Below are positions 33,747-42,026 of a stretch of 64,000 nucleotides of DNA, piece by piece. Below the pieces are notes generated by a model. That model worked only from the letters and a program-made list of their open reading frames with translations, searched no databases and had not been told where the DNA came from. The position numbers and the translations under genes are program-made. Origin of the DNA: an uncultured Eubacteriales bacterium (GTDB lineage: Bacteria; Bacillota; Clostridia; Christensenellales; Aristaeellaceae); the NCBI GenBank assembly GCA_902789795.1, contig CADAPM010000004.1, positions 62,001 through 126,000 on the forward strand. The letters run 5' to 3'. Position 1 is the stretch's first letter. Every line of letters starts with the position of its first letter.

Positions 33747-36059
33747 TCACAGCCCGGAAGTGTCGAGCTCGTCGGCATTGAGGCCAAGGTCAGTGTACAT
33801 TTGACTGACAACTTCTATATTATCGGTTTTCGCATACATGATAGAAACACCGGTAAGATCGTATAAAACTACACACGTGTCATCACTGCCCAGCCATACA
33901 GTGCCAAAGAAATTATCTGAAGCACAGGGACCATATACCGAGGTCAGCTTATTTTTCAAATCGGCTTTTGCAGCTTCTTCGTCCGGTGTTTTCAGTGTTA
34001 CATTAACAGACAGGAGTCCAGGATTCTTTTTATTCAGTTTTCCTTTGTTGATGCTATACACATAATCCAGCGCGATGTCGTTGACTGTATACCCTGCGAT
34101 TTTTTTCTGGATTTTTGTGTCATAAATCCAATCTTCGTATAATACCTGGTCATAATAATGAATGAGCTCATAGGGTGGATCAAATTTACCGGAATACAGA
34201 CGTCCACTGGAGGCACCTGAACTGCCATAAGCCGCGCTGGTGCTCTTGATAAGCCCGGCCTTGACCAGGGCTTTGCGCGCGGCGTCCGGGGTGGAGCCCC
34301 AGGGGATGTTCTGGAAGGTGATGGGCTGGTCATAGCTGGCGGGCTTTTCCGTGGCCTTGGGGGCTTCCGTCGCCTTGGGCGCGGCGGTAGCTTTCGCGGC
34401 GGGCTTGGCCGTAGCGGCGGTCTTGGTGCTGGCGGAGCCGAAGCTGAAAGCCCCGGTGGACGCCTTCTTGGTCAGGTCGATCTTAAAGACCGAGTCGCAC
34501 ATGTTGAAATCGTAGCCGCCGTTCCTGCGGAACTTGACGCTGAAGTTATTGTCGACGCCGAGCTTGACGGTGCAGGTCTTGTAGCTGTTCAGCACGCCGG
34601 TGGGGACTTCAAAGTAGAAGTAGCAGTCCACCGTCGTCTTCGGACTCACGTCATCCTCAAAGGCCTTCCCATCGGGCTGCAGGCCGCAGGCCATGCCGTC
34701 ATAGTAGACGCCATCAAATTCCGCTTCCAGGTACAGGCGGTTGATGTCCACGACGCGGCTGCCGTTGTTGGTGAACTTGCCCTGGATGTACAGGAACCTG
34801 TTCCCCTTCTGGGGCTCATAGGTGAACCAGTAGCTGGGCTTATTGTTCAGGTAGGAATAGAGGATGTCCGCGGTGCCCTGCTTGACCAGCTTGATGGAGA
34901 CTGTGTCCGTCTTCAGCGTGTCGCCGATCTGATAGCGCTCTTCGCTTTCCTCAGTGTTGGCAGCGGCGGAGATGATGGAGCCGTCCTCGGCGTATACGGG
35001 CTCTTCGGCGGGGATCGCAGAAGGATCAATGACGCCTTCATTGATTAACCTGTTCAGCTCGTCGTTGGTCTTGGGGATTTCGAAGCCGTACTCCTGCACT
35101 ATTGCGATCTGCTCATTGGACAGGTTGAAGGGATTGTCCGGATCAGCAGCGGCAGTCTCCTTGGCGGAAGAAGAGAAGGAGAAATCGGTGCTTGCTTCCT
35201 TGGTCGTGCTCGCGGCAGGGGCCTGGGTCGCCTTGGGGGTGGGCTTCTTGTTCAGCTTGTCGTTGCCCGGCGCGATGTCGACGGTGATCTGATCCCCGTT
35301 CAGGGAGAGGGTCGCCAGCTTGGTGCTGCCGGTCTTGACGGTGTATTCCTTGCCCGAACCGCTGACGGTATAGCCCGCGTTTTTGAGCGCGTCCACATAG
35401 GCCTTCAGGATGTCGGCGGCCTTATCCTGATTGCTCATGGGGCGGTAGCGGTAGTTGATGCTGGTGACCTTCTTGTTGACGCTGCTGGAGCCGTGGCCGC
35501 TCTGGAATACATCCACGAAGCTCTCGGGAGCGGCCAGGCTGGGGCTTTCCTCATAATAGACCATTTCCCGGACCGCGTTGCGGTCGCCCTGGAAGTTGAT
35601 GGTCACGCCGCTGATGGTAAAGTACACATTGCCGGTGGGGATGAAGCCCTCGTAGGGCTCCTCCACGAGGAAGTCGAGGACCACGTTTTCCAGCTCGGCA
35701 AAGCGCTTGATGTCCAGCGCCTCGTACTCCACCCAGAAGAAGGTCTTGGCCCGGGAGTGGGCGGCTACGTTGCTGCCGGAGTTCCCGAACACACCGCGGG
35801 AGATGGTCCAGCCGTTGCCGGTCCCGCGCCAGGAGACGCAGACCGCTTTGTCGCTGTCGTTGACGATGACTGCCGGGAAGGACAGGATGGACATGCCGTC
35901 ATCCTCGACCTCGCCGGTCAGGTAAGCGCTGACGCCATTTTCGTTGAACAGGTCGAGCCGGACGCCCTTGGTGAAGGTCAGCTGAGTATCAGCCTGCGCC
36001 GCAGCGCAAGAGACCGCAAGCAGGAGCGCCAGGGAGAGTAAAAGAACAGCTTTTTTCAT
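33747..36059 (-). CDS. Large exported protein with C-terminal IPWGS domain and -SGL end
   Basis: Unrecognised 770-aa secreted protein. It has a signal peptide (about 1-23), a beta-rich first part, two Pro/Thr/Ala linkers with KPTPKATQAPAAS-like sequence (about 275-310 and 555-590) and a middle domain that resembles extracellular Ig-like or DUF4352-type folds (FLYIQGKFTNNGSRVVDINRL). The last 180 residues open with ITFQNIPWGSTPDAARKAL and end NADELDTSGL. IPWGS and the final -GL recur in the neighbouring 208-aa exported protein, so these are paralogous domains. The 3' third is more AT-rich than the rest. Confidence 0.8.
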   Translation of the reverse strand: MKKAVLLLSLALLLAVSCAAAQADTQLTFTKGVRLDLFNENGVSAYLTGEVEDDGMSILSFPAVIVNDSDKAVCVSWRGTGNGWTISRGVFGNSGSNVAAHSRAKTFFWVEYEALDIKRFAELENVVLDFLVEEPYEGFIPTGNVYFTISGVTINFQGDRNAVREMVYYEESPSLAAPESFVDVFQSGHGSSSVNKKVTSINYRYRPMSNQDKAADILKAYVDALKNAGYTVSGSGKEYTVKTGSTKLATLSLNGDQITVDIAPGNDKLNKKPTPKATQAPAASTTKEASTDFSFSSSAKETAAADPDNPFNLSNEQIAIVQEYGFEIPKTNDELNRLINEGVIDPSAIPAEEPVYAEDGSIISAAANTEESEERYQIGDTLKTDTVSIKLVKQGTADILYSYLNNKPSYWFTYEPQKGNRFLYIQGKFTNNGSRVVDINRLYLEAEFDGVYYDGMACGLQPDGKAFEDDVSPKTTVDCYFYFEVPTGVLNSYKTCTVKLGVDNNFSVKFRRNGGYDFNMCDSVFKIDLTKKASTGAFSFGSASTKTAATAKPAAKATAAPKATEAPKATEKPASYDQPITFQNIPWGSTPDAARKALVKAGLIKSTSAAYGSSGASSGRLYSGKFDPPYELIHYYDQVLYEDWIYDTKIQKKIAGYTVNDIALDYVYSINKGKLNKKNPGLLSVNVTLKTPDEEAAKADLKNKLTSVYGPCASDNFFGTVWLGSDDTCVVLYDLTGVSIMYAKTDNIEVVSQMYTDLGLNADELDTSGL

Positions 36060-36175
36060 GGTCGGTATACCTCACTCCATTTTTATAGCATCTGTTGATC
36101 CGGCCGCTTCCCGCCGCGCAGGGGAGGACGGATGATCCTCCTCCTGTAGCAGGAAAGCAGCTGTTTGCCAAGCGG

Positions 36176-36802
36176 TCACAGTCCGCCGAGGTCCGAAGCG
36201 TCGGCGGGCGCTTTCGTTTCTGTGTCCGGCAGGACCTCGTTCCAGGTGGTCTTGCCGTAGACGATGGCGCCGTTCATATAGTCGTACGCGACCGCTGTCT
36301 GGTTCCCGCCCCGGATCACGAAGGGATCCTCGATGCTCGGTTCGCCGTAGACGGAGGACAGCTTCCCGGTCAGATCGTCATAATCGGCACCGTTCGGCGT
36401 GATCATGATGGACATCAGCTTTTCGTCGGGGGTGAAGATCAGGGTGATGCTTCTGACCTCGTACCCGCCGAATTTGAAGGACAGGCCGCTGGAACGGTTG
36501 GTGGCCACGATGATGTGGCTGTTATAATACTTGGGCGACCAGGGGTCGTCGTCCAGCATGCCGTCTTCCAGCATGAATGAGCAGAAAACGCCCATCGGGC
36601 TGAGATCGGCATAGTCTCCCTTCATTAAATCGTTGGGAGTGCTGATGATCTTTTTGTCGATCAGCAGCTTTACGGTCTCACTGTAGCTGCTGCCCCAGGG
36701 GATGTCCTGCCAGACGATCTCCTGCGCCTCATTCTCCGCAAAGGCGGTTGTCATCGCCGCCAGCAGCATGACCGTCAGCAGCATAGCGATTAATCTTTTC
36801 AT
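36176..36802 (-). CDS. Exported IPWGS-domain protein ending -LGGL
   Basis: A 208-aa protein with a signal peptide (1-22, MKRLIAMLLTVMLLAAMTTAFA) and one domain beginning IVWQDIPWGSSYSETVKLL. It contains SSGLSFKFGGYEVRSITLIF and LTGKLSSVYGEPS, the latter echoed as LKGKLTSLYGEPL in the exported protein at 49654 and LKNKLTSVYGPCA in the 770-aa protein. The C-terminus is DASDLGGL. No known family is recognised. It follows the WG-repeat gene in the leftward cassette. Confidence 0.8.
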   Translation of the reverse strand: MKRLIAMLLTVMLLAAMTTAFAENEAQEIVWQDIPWGSSYSETVKLLIDKKIISTPNDLMKGDYADLSPMGVFCSFMLEDGMLDDDPWSPKYYNSHIIVATNRSSGLSFKFGGYEVRSITLIFTPDEKLMSIMITPNGADYDDLTGKLSSVYGEPSIEDPFVIRGGNQTAVAYDYMNGAIVYGKTTWNEVLPDTETKAPADASDLGGL

Positions 36803-36837
36803 GATCGATCCATCCTTCCTGTTTTTGTGAGTATTGG

Positions 36838-36867
36838 GGTGTAAACGGGATCATTTTACACCTTTTT
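36838..36867 (+). other. Hairpin with T run on the plus strand
   Basis: GGTGTAAA (36838-36845) pairs with TTTACACC (36855-36862) and is followed by TTTTT on the plus strand, opposite to the flanking genes. It could stop antisense transcription; no plus-strand gene is seen. Confidence 0.3.
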
Positions 36868-36875
36868 CCCGCAAA

Positions 36876-39071
36876 TTACCAGATGATGTTTCCGAAGGCG
36901 TCAATAATATGCCACTGCCCGTTGACTTTGACTGTGGCACGCTGGGTTTCTTTGTCGAAGGCTTTGGCGTCCTCGCAGGTGCAGGCGATGACCAGATTGC
37001 CGCTCTTGTCGATGTATCCATAGCGGGAACCTTGCCTGACCAAAGAACGATCAGCATAGAACCAGCCGATCGAGTTGTATTTAGGGACCATGATGGTTCT
37101 TCCGGAACCGTCCAGAAGCCCCCATACATCACCTTTTTTAACGGCAAATTGGTCATCCCTCGAACGGTAAGAGATCTGATCGTACTGGGCTTTGATGATG
37201 TATTTGCCGCTTTTGTCGATGACTCCGTAATAGCCCTTCTTGTCATAGTCCAGATGCCCCAGCTTATCTGTGCCGCAGGTCTGTACGATTGCTTTTCCGT
37301 TCTCGAAAGGTCCCGCGGTCATCCAGGCGATCCCATCCGGCGGGAAAATGATCAGTCCCAGCAGGCCGGAATCCAGATAGATCATTGTTTGCGTCTTGGT
37401 GTAGATTCCACCGGTAATATGCTTATCATCTTGCCACATCATAGCAGGCAGGCGATCCTCGCTTGGCATATTCCAACTAAGCACTTCGAGGGCATCAAAT
37501 GAGGTCTTGCTGTTCTGGGTGTTCAGATAGCGGGATTCGGCCACTTCGCTGCCGGAGGATGCGTCCAGCTTGACGACTGTTTCTCTTGCGCCAACGCGCT
37601 TTGTGGCGAAGAAATAACCGGATTCATCGTCATAATAGGGATAGCGATACTTTTTGTCCAGAACAAAGCTGCTGATAAGCTTTCCTTCTGTATTGATAAA
37701 GCCATAAGTCTGCTGACCGTTTTCTTCGATCAGGACTTGCGCTTTTCCGTTCTTGAACCGATAGCAGGACCAGGTATCCGGTACAGAGATCGCCATTTCA
37801 CCCGCTTCATTCAAATAGCCATTGAAACCCTTGCCCTTAACAGAGACCAGCCCTTCGCTGAAAGTGGGATTGTTGGCGAATTCAGCGCCGAGGAATGTAC
37901 CGTCTTTCCTGATCAAGCGATAGATATCACCTTTCTTGACGGTCCAAACGTCCGTAAGACCGCTATCGTAAATCTCATCCCATTCACAAGGCAGAACAAG
38001 GTTGCCTTTCTTATCGATGACGCCATAAAGGTTATTCATCTTGACATCGCTATAACCGTCATCAAACGCCTCTGCGCTGTCGTAGATGGGCGGAATGACG
38101 ACATGTCCGTCGCTGTCGAGAAAGCCATTTTTTCCCTGCGCGGTTTCAAAGCGGATCATGCCATCACTGATCGAACCCATCCATTGCGCGGTCCTGGCTG
38201 GCAGTTCCTCTTCCTGGCGTTTTGCCTCCTCCGCTCTGGAAATCATTGTTTTCTGCTGCTCACGGGCTAACCGAGCTAATTCATCAGCGTCTTTGAAATG
38301 GCCCAGGCTCTCAAGCTGCTCTGCCGCCCGACCATACCTCTCGCCGAGGTCTGCTAATTCTGCAGCGGAAAATTTGACCACACTATAAGAATCTTGATGA
38401 ACTCTGTCATAAGTGGACACGGCCTGCTCATACTGGCTGTTTGGAATGAAGTAGAACTTTGCTGCCGCAAATCCGCCGCCCAGAAGCAGGACGAACAGCA
38501 AAACAAGGGCTATGATCCGCCCGCCGCTCTTTTTCTGCTCGGGAACCGGTGCTGCGGCCGAAGGCTCCTGCACGGAAGCTGTTTCTTGGGGAAGTTCTTT
38601 GTTCTGTTTCAGGGCCTCCATCTGACGGCTCATTTCGGCTATTTGCTGGCGTAAATGTTCCAATTCATCAGACGCCGCAGCGGATGATTTCTGCGCGCTG
38701 GGCGCTTTGGCCGCTCTGACCAGACACGCGATCAGAAGCGCAATGGCTAAGATAGCCAGGCCGATCGTCATAACATGCCCGATCTTATAGCTCGAGGAGA
38801 AAAAGTATCCATTGGAGGGCAAAAGCCAGGCAAACTCAAAAAGTCCCAGGCAGATAAGCGTAAGAAAACCGCATATTGCACCAAAGACTGCGGCGGCTTT
38901 TTTCTTCTTTCCGGCAATAAACAGAATGATTTCCAACAGGAAAAACAGACAGGCGGCACAATAGAATGGACCTAAAAAACCTACTGTGTCACCCAGGCCG
39001 ATATACCGGCTATTAGAGCCCAGCCTGTTCCGACACCCTTCATAGAACCATTGGATCCACGATCTGCTCAT
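36876..39071 (-). CDS. WG-repeat membrane protein
   Basis: A 731-aa protein with three or four membrane helices in the first 130 residues, a short coiled coil (about 135-165, LEHLRQQIAEMSRQMEALKQ), another membrane helix near 185-205, and a large domain of WG repeats from about 300 (GKNGFLDSDGHVVIPPIYDS, YGVIDKKGNLVLP, GYIDKSGNLVIA). WG repeats form propeller-like binding surfaces, here probably outside the cell. AAGGAG lies 11 bases before the ATG. It sits between the small membrane protein and two exported -GL proteins, possibly as their scaffold or receptor. Confidence 0.85.
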   Translation of the reverse strand: MSRSWIQWFYEGCRNRLGSNSRYIGLGDTVGFLGPFYCAACLFFLLEIILFIAGKKKKAAAVFGAICGFLTLICLGLFEFAWLLPSNGYFFSSSYKIGHVMTIGLAILAIALLIACLVRAAKAPSAQKSSAAASDELEHLRQQIAEMSRQMEALKQNKELPQETASVQEPSAAAPVPEQKKSGGRIIALVLLFVLLLGGGFAAAKFYFIPNSQYEQAVSTYDRVHQDSYSVVKFSAAELADLGERYGRAAEQLESLGHFKDADELARLAREQQKTMISRAEEAKRQEEELPARTAQWMGSISDGMIRFETAQGKNGFLDSDGHVVIPPIYDSAEAFDDGYSDVKMNNLYGVIDKKGNLVLPCEWDEIYDSGLTDVWTVKKGDIYRLIRKDGTFLGAEFANNPTFSEGLVSVKGKGFNGYLNEAGEMAISVPDTWSCYRFKNGKAQVLIEENGQQTYGFINTEGKLISSFVLDKKYRYPYYDDESGYFFATKRVGARETVVKLDASSGSEVAESRYLNTQNSKTSFDALEVLSWNMPSEDRLPAMMWQDDKHITGGIYTKTQTMIYLDSGLLGLIIFPPDGIAWMTAGPFENGKAIVQTCGTDKLGHLDYDKKGYYGVIDKSGKYIIKAQYDQISYRSRDDQFAVKKGDVWGLLDGSGRTIMVPKYNSIGWFYADRSLVRQGSRYGYIDKSGNLVIACTCEDAKAFDKETQRATVKVNGQWHIIDAFGNIIW

Positions 39072-39116
39072 AACGTAAACAACTCCTTAACCTCTGAATT
39101 GACATTTAATGTGGTG

Positions 39117-39401
39117 CTATCCTCTTTCTTCCATCACGCCCAGGCAAATGTCATCCTTGTCGAACAGGAGGGAAACGAAATAGCTTCCTTCCTCCCATGC
39201 CCTCAAAGTCTGACCGTTTGCTTCCCGGATGGTGCTCTGCGGGGAGGCTTTGACCTCCGCCGCGATTTGCGCGTATTCCCGGCCGACCAGGGATCCCATG
39301 GCGGACAGCTTTTCACGCAGCGTTTTCCGCCGGGTGAAGTAAACCGCCGTCAGGATGCATCCGGCCAGGAATGCCGCTACGATCCAGCCCAGATACAGCA
39401 T
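39117..39401 (-). CDS. Small membrane-anchored protein, cassette A copy
   Basis: A 94-aa protein starting MLYLGWIVAAFLAG: one N-terminal membrane helix (about 3-23), then a soluble part with REYAQIAAEVKASPQSTIRE, GQTLRAWEEGSYFVSLLFD and DDICLGV. It is clearly paralogous to the 93-aa protein at 49350 (same MLxYLGWIxAAFLAG start, QSTI/HSTI, TLRxWxE, SLLFD, LGV). Start set at the ATG 39399-39401, just after GGGAGG. No known family is recognised. Its stop is TAG. Confidence 0.72.
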   Translation of the reverse strand: MLYLGWIVAAFLAGCILTAVYFTRRKTLREKLSAMGSLVGREYAQIAAEVKASPQSTIREANGQTLRAWEEGSYFVSLLFDKDDICLGVMEERG

Positions 39402-39444
39402 TGTCCTCCCTTCCTTCGTGCGCTTTGTGCAAAATATCAATTCT

Positions 39445-39473
39445 ATCTTAATCAGATAGCCCGGAAAAGTCAC
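39445..39473 (-). promoter_or_regulatory. Promoter of the cassette A small membrane gene
   Basis: Minus strand GTGACT (39468-39473), 17-base spacer starting TTTCCGGGCT, TAAGAT (39445-39450). The same GTGACTTTT...GGGCT block with 17-base spacer precedes the paralogue at 49350. Confidence 0.5.
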
Positions 39474-39598
39474 GCTCTTATCTGTAGCATTGGCGTAAAA
39501 TCCCGATAGCATTTTGGATCGGGCCTGAAATAGGGCCGGATTTGCATACAAAAACGCCCCTCGGGGAGAGGGACGGATTTGTGAAAACGTGAGATCGC

Positions 39599-40414
39599 TT
39601 ATTTTGCTGTCAGGGGGATATAGGCGGTGAAGGTCAGCGCCGCGCCGTTGGCATCGGTGCCCCGCAGCAGGGTGGCGACCCCCGTGACGGTATCCTGTAC
39701 GGGCAGGCCGCCCTGGAAAGACCAGTCGCCGTTTGCCGGTATGTCTGTTGACAGGCCGGCCGCCTGCATGTCTGCCGCCGTATATATTTGCTCTATGTTT
39801 TCTTTGTCTCTGCAGAATATCACGTGTTCGACGCGGTCTACCGAGATGGCGATGCCGTTCATTTCGTGATAAGCGAAGTCATACAGCCAAAAGTCATAAT
39901 TCTCACTGTGGTTGACAGTCAAGGTAGGATCGATGCGCAGATAGGCTTTGCCCGCTTCATTCGCCGTCTCCTTCTGAAAACGTTCCACCGTGTAGATTTC
40001 CCCGTTGGTCGGCGATTTATAGGCCCGTTCCTTTGCTGATGACTGATGCAGCAGCGCAGGCACCAGCAGGCCGATGCACAGCACAGCCGCTGCCGCCAGG
40101 GCGATCCAATAGTATTTTTTCCGGCGCGGGGCGCTGACGCTCTCGGCCAGTTTTTCCGATGGGCGGGCAGCGGACAGGGGCTGCCCGGCATCCTGGGGGG
40201 CCTCTGTGGCCGTCTCAGCAGTCTGTCCTTCCGTTTCAAAGCTGTATTCCAGCGCCTTCGACAGCTTGAGCAGCGTCTCCCCGTCGGGCATGGTGCGGTT
40301 GGTCTCCCAATGGGATACGGCCTGCCGCGATACGTGCATCATCTCCGCCAGGGCGTCCTGGGTCATGCCTTTGGCTTTGCGGGCGTTCTTGATCTGGTCT
40401 CCGAGAATGGTCAT
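39599..40414 (-). CDS. XRE-type transmembrane regulator, cassette A
   Basis: A 271-aa one-component regulator: helix-turn-helix domain (about 5-60, GMTQDALAEMMHVSRQAVSHWE), Glu/Ala-rich linker, one membrane helix (about 101-122) and an extracytoplasmic domain (about 125-271) with AYHEMNGIAISVDRV, GLSTDIPANGDW and GGLPVQ. The paralogue at 48367 has the same length and the same external domain. The ATG at 40412-40414 follows AGCGAAGG. It probably senses an outside signal and controls the cassette, which is inference from architecture. Confidence 0.83.
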   Translation of the reverse strand: MTILGDQIKNARKAKGMTQDALAEMMHVSRQAVSHWETNRTMPDGETLLKLSKALEYSFETEGQTAETATEAPQDAGQPLSAARPSEKLAESVSAPRRKKYYWIALAAAAVLCIGLLVPALLHQSSAKERAYKSPTNGEIYTVERFQKETANEAGKAYLRIDPTLTVNHSENYDFWLYDFAYHEMNGIAISVDRVEHVIFCRDKENIEQIYTAADMQAAGLSTDIPANGDWSFQGGLPVQDTVTGVATLLRGTDANGAALTFTAYIPLTAK

Positions 40415-40445
40415 CCTTCGCTTCTCCCGTTCATAGATTCGCGCA

Positions 40446-40482
40446 AAACGAAAAGCCTGAAACCTTGCAGTCTCAGGCTTTT
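40446..40482 (-). terminator. Terminator of the tRNA-Pro gene
   Basis: AAAAGCCTGA (40451-40460) pairs with TCAGGCTTTT (40473-40482), with TTTTCGTTTTG on the minus strand after the stem. It lies directly 3' of the tRNA. Confidence 0.8.
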
Positions 40483-40487
40483 CTCCA

Positions 40488-40561
40488 TCTGGGTGGAGAG
40501 ATTCGAACTCTCGACCTCTTGAACCCCATTCAAGCACGCTACCAAGCTGCGCTACACCCAG
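40488..40561 (-). tRNA. tRNA-Pro (anticodon GGG)
   Basis: A complete cloverleaf: acceptor CTGGGTG/CACCCAG, D arm AGCTTGGTA, anticodon stem CTTGA/TCAAG with loop ATGGGGT (anticodon GGG), T arm GAGAG TTCGAAT CTCTC. No CCA is encoded. Its 5' half (from the anticodon loop up) lies in the 43-bp repeat shared with the far end of the integrated element, so this half was supplied by the element, and transcription now depends on a promoter inside it. Confidence 0.95.
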
Positions 40562-40564
40562 ATA
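40522..40564. repeat. Attachment-site repeat (left copy)
   Basis: 43 bp identical to 45935-45977, in direct orientation. It covers the tRNA-Pro gene from the anticodon loop to three bases beyond the 5' end. Identity stops at 40565 (A versus G). Confidence 0.92.
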
Positions 40565-40597
40565 AGAATCATTGATTTACAAGGGTTTTCAAGTGCT

Positions 40598-40633
40598 GCG
40601 TGCTTGAATCTTTGCACGTCAGCGTGCTTGAAT
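40598..40633 (+). repeat. Two copies of GCGTGCTTGAAT, candidate integrase sites
   Basis: GCGTGCTTGAAT at 40598-40609 and 40622-40633, spaced 24 bases, identical to a 12-mer of the tRNA core (minus strand of 40528-40539). Same-phase repeats next to an att site suggest extra integrase binding sites. Confidence 0.5.
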
Positions 40634-40650
40634 CCTTGCGAACAAGGCGT

Positions 40651-40679
40651 ATTATACTCTGTTATTCTGTGCTTGTCAA
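40651..40679 (-). promoter_or_regulatory. Element-borne consensus promoter for tRNA-Pro
   Basis: Minus strand TTGACA (40674-40679), 17-base spacer, TATAAT (40651-40656): a perfect sigma-A consensus about 90 bases before the rebuilt tRNA. It lies inside the element, replacing the promoter lost on integration. Confidence 0.85.
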
Positions 40680-40792
40680 GCAGAACATGCACCCAAAAAT
40701 CTTTGTTAAGTTGCTGGAGGGACTATATCGGGAGATTATCAAGACAAACCTAATGATAAGACATGGGGGAGACAATTTACCATCATGGGGTA

Positions 40793-40818
40793 GGAACCCC
40801 GCGCGTGCGTGGGGTTCC
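40793..40818 (-). other. GGAACCCC hairpin after the serine recombinase gene
   Basis: GGAACCCC (40793-40800) pairs with GGGGTTCC (40811-40818). No T run. A longer relative with the same ATCATGG flank lies at 41932-41959 after the helicase gene. The rest of 40565-40792 holds only the promoter and repeats listed. Confidence 0.5.
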
Positions 40819-40819
40819 G

Positions 40820-41368
40820 TTATTGCATTTCCTTGACTTTTCGGTAAAACGTTGCCTTGGTCATTCCTGCACGTTTCATTGCTTCAACGGCGGTTATATG
40901 CTCTTCTTTCCATTCCTTTACGATATCAGAGAAACTATCACAAGGTTGAATTGTTGGGCGTCCCATACGTCCTTCTTTCTTGGCTATCGCAATACCTTCT
41001 GCTTGCCTTGAAAGAATCTGTTCCCGTTCAAACTGCGCCAGACTGGCGAATACAGAGAGCATAAAGCGTCCTGCGGGCGTGCTTGTATCAATCTGCTCTT
41101 TCTGTGAGACAAACGCCACACCTTTCTTATTCAGAATATCAATGATATTAAGCAAATCTCGTGTATCACGGGCGAGACGTGAATAACTTTCCACTGTTAC
41201 CACGTCACCTTCACGGACATAATCCAACATGGCTTGAAGTTGCGGACGATTAGTATTCTTGCCGCTGATTTTCTCAATAAAAACCTTGTCATAATTAGAC
41301 AAATCCTGTTCCTGCCGCGCTGTGTTCTGCTCTTGGGTACTTACCCGAATGTACTTAATACTTGCCAT
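40820..41368 (-). CDS. Serine recombinase (resolvase/invertase family)
   Basis: Small serine site-specific recombinase, 182 aa. Catalytic domain with the nucleophile in YIRVSTQEQNTARQ, the SRLARDTRDLL helix, and AGRFMLSVFASLAQFEREQI leading to the dimer helix, then a C-terminal HTH (ITAVEAMKRAGMTKATFYRKV). ATG at 41366-41368 has AAGGAAG eight bases upstream. It may resolve element multimers or invert DNA; a cluster of TGATAC repeats lies upstream. Base composition is AT-rich, as in the rest of the element. Confidence 0.92.
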   Translation of the reverse strand: MASIKYIRVSTQEQNTARQEQDLSNYDKVFIEKISGKNTNRPQLQAMLDYVREGDVVTVESYSRLARDTRDLLNIIDILNKKGVAFVSQKEQIDTSTPAGRFMLSVFASLAQFEREQILSRQAEGIAIAKKEGRMGRPTIQPCDSFSDIVKEWKEEHITAVEAMKRAGMTKATFYRKVKEMQ

Positions 41369-41394
41369 TAGACACACTTCCTTTCTGCAATGAT

Positions 41395-41423
41395 AGTGTA
41401 TCATAAAGTGTATCAAAAGTCAA
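41395..41423 (-). promoter_or_regulatory. Promoter/operator of the serine recombinase gene
   Basis: Minus strand TTGACT (41418-41423), 17-base spacer, TACACT (41395-41400). The spacer and -10 hold two direct TGATACAC repeats 12 bases apart, a likely autorepression or recombination site. Further TGATACG copies are at 41434, 41466 and 41515. Confidence 0.55.
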
Positions 41424-41446
41424 TACTTAATTTTGATACGTCGCAT

Positions 41447-41506
41447 AAATAAAAAAAGAACCTTGTGATACGTAAAAACACATGGTTTTTGACCGTCTCA
41501 CAAGGT
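41447..41506 (-). terminator. Intrinsic terminator with interrupted long stem
   Basis: ACCTTGTGA (41460-41468) pairs with TCACAAGGT (41498-41506), and AAAAAC/GTTTTT pairs inside. On the minus strand a TTCTTTTTTT run follows. It would end transcripts of the small gene at 41528 and insulate the recombinase. Confidence 0.65.
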
Positions 41507-41527
41507 ATAGTATTTGATACGCTATGA

Positions 41528-41776
41528 TTATTTAAATCTTTTCTGCAATTCGCTGATAAGTCTTTTTTTGATTTCATCGGCTAAACTATTTAACGCAATA
41601 GGATTGCCGTTAAGAATCGTGTGGATGTCAAGCAGAATCTATTTGTCATGTTCCCGAATGGCATCATCAATCATTTTCTGACATTCCGCGCGCTGTTCTT
41701 GTCTGTCAATATCATGCTGTATTTCTGCTTGGATTTTTTTAAGGCGTTCTTTTTCAAGTTGAAAATAATCTGTCAT
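41528..41776 (-). CDS. Small element protein with an in-frame TAG
   Basis: AAGGAGG precedes an ATG at 41774-41776. The first 45 codons give MTDYFQLEKERLKKIQAEIQ and on to REHDK, then TAG at 41639-41641. The same frame stays open for 36 more codons (ILLDIHTILNGNPIALNSLA ... ISELQKRFK) to TAA at 41528-41530, and the second part looks equally protein-like (charged helices). Either the TAG is read as an amino acid or the gene is truncated at 45 aa. No family recognised; probably helical. Confidence 0.6.
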
Positions 41777-41931
41777 ATAAACCTCCTTTTTCCGCTACTT
41801 CCCAAATACGAATAAAGAACGGAAAGAATACATTGTATAATTATATTTATCATATAAGAGAATCAAATTCTCCCTGATAATATGTGATTTTGCTAAATCA
41901 TGATACTGTTTTTTTCTTTTATCATGGTACA

Positions 41932-41959
41932 GGAACCCCCGCCACACGGCGGGGGTTCC
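41932..41959 (-). other. GGAACCCCCGCC hairpin after the helicase gene
   Basis: Perfect 12-bp stem GGAACCCCCGCC/GGCGGGGGTTCC with loop ACAC, GC-rich against AT-rich surroundings. No T run. It is the second copy of the hairpin type at 40793. The rest of 41777-42026 shows nothing else certain. Confidence 0.55.
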
Positions 41960-42026
41960 GTCTTTGCCTTTACAATTACTTTTTTGTAGGGTTCTTATTA
42001 TAGAAACCCCACATTTTCAACGGCAA

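Noticed and set aside
40793..40818. Intrinsic terminator after the serine recombinase gene
   Set aside because: The stem is good but no T run follows on either strand, so it is listed only as a hairpin.
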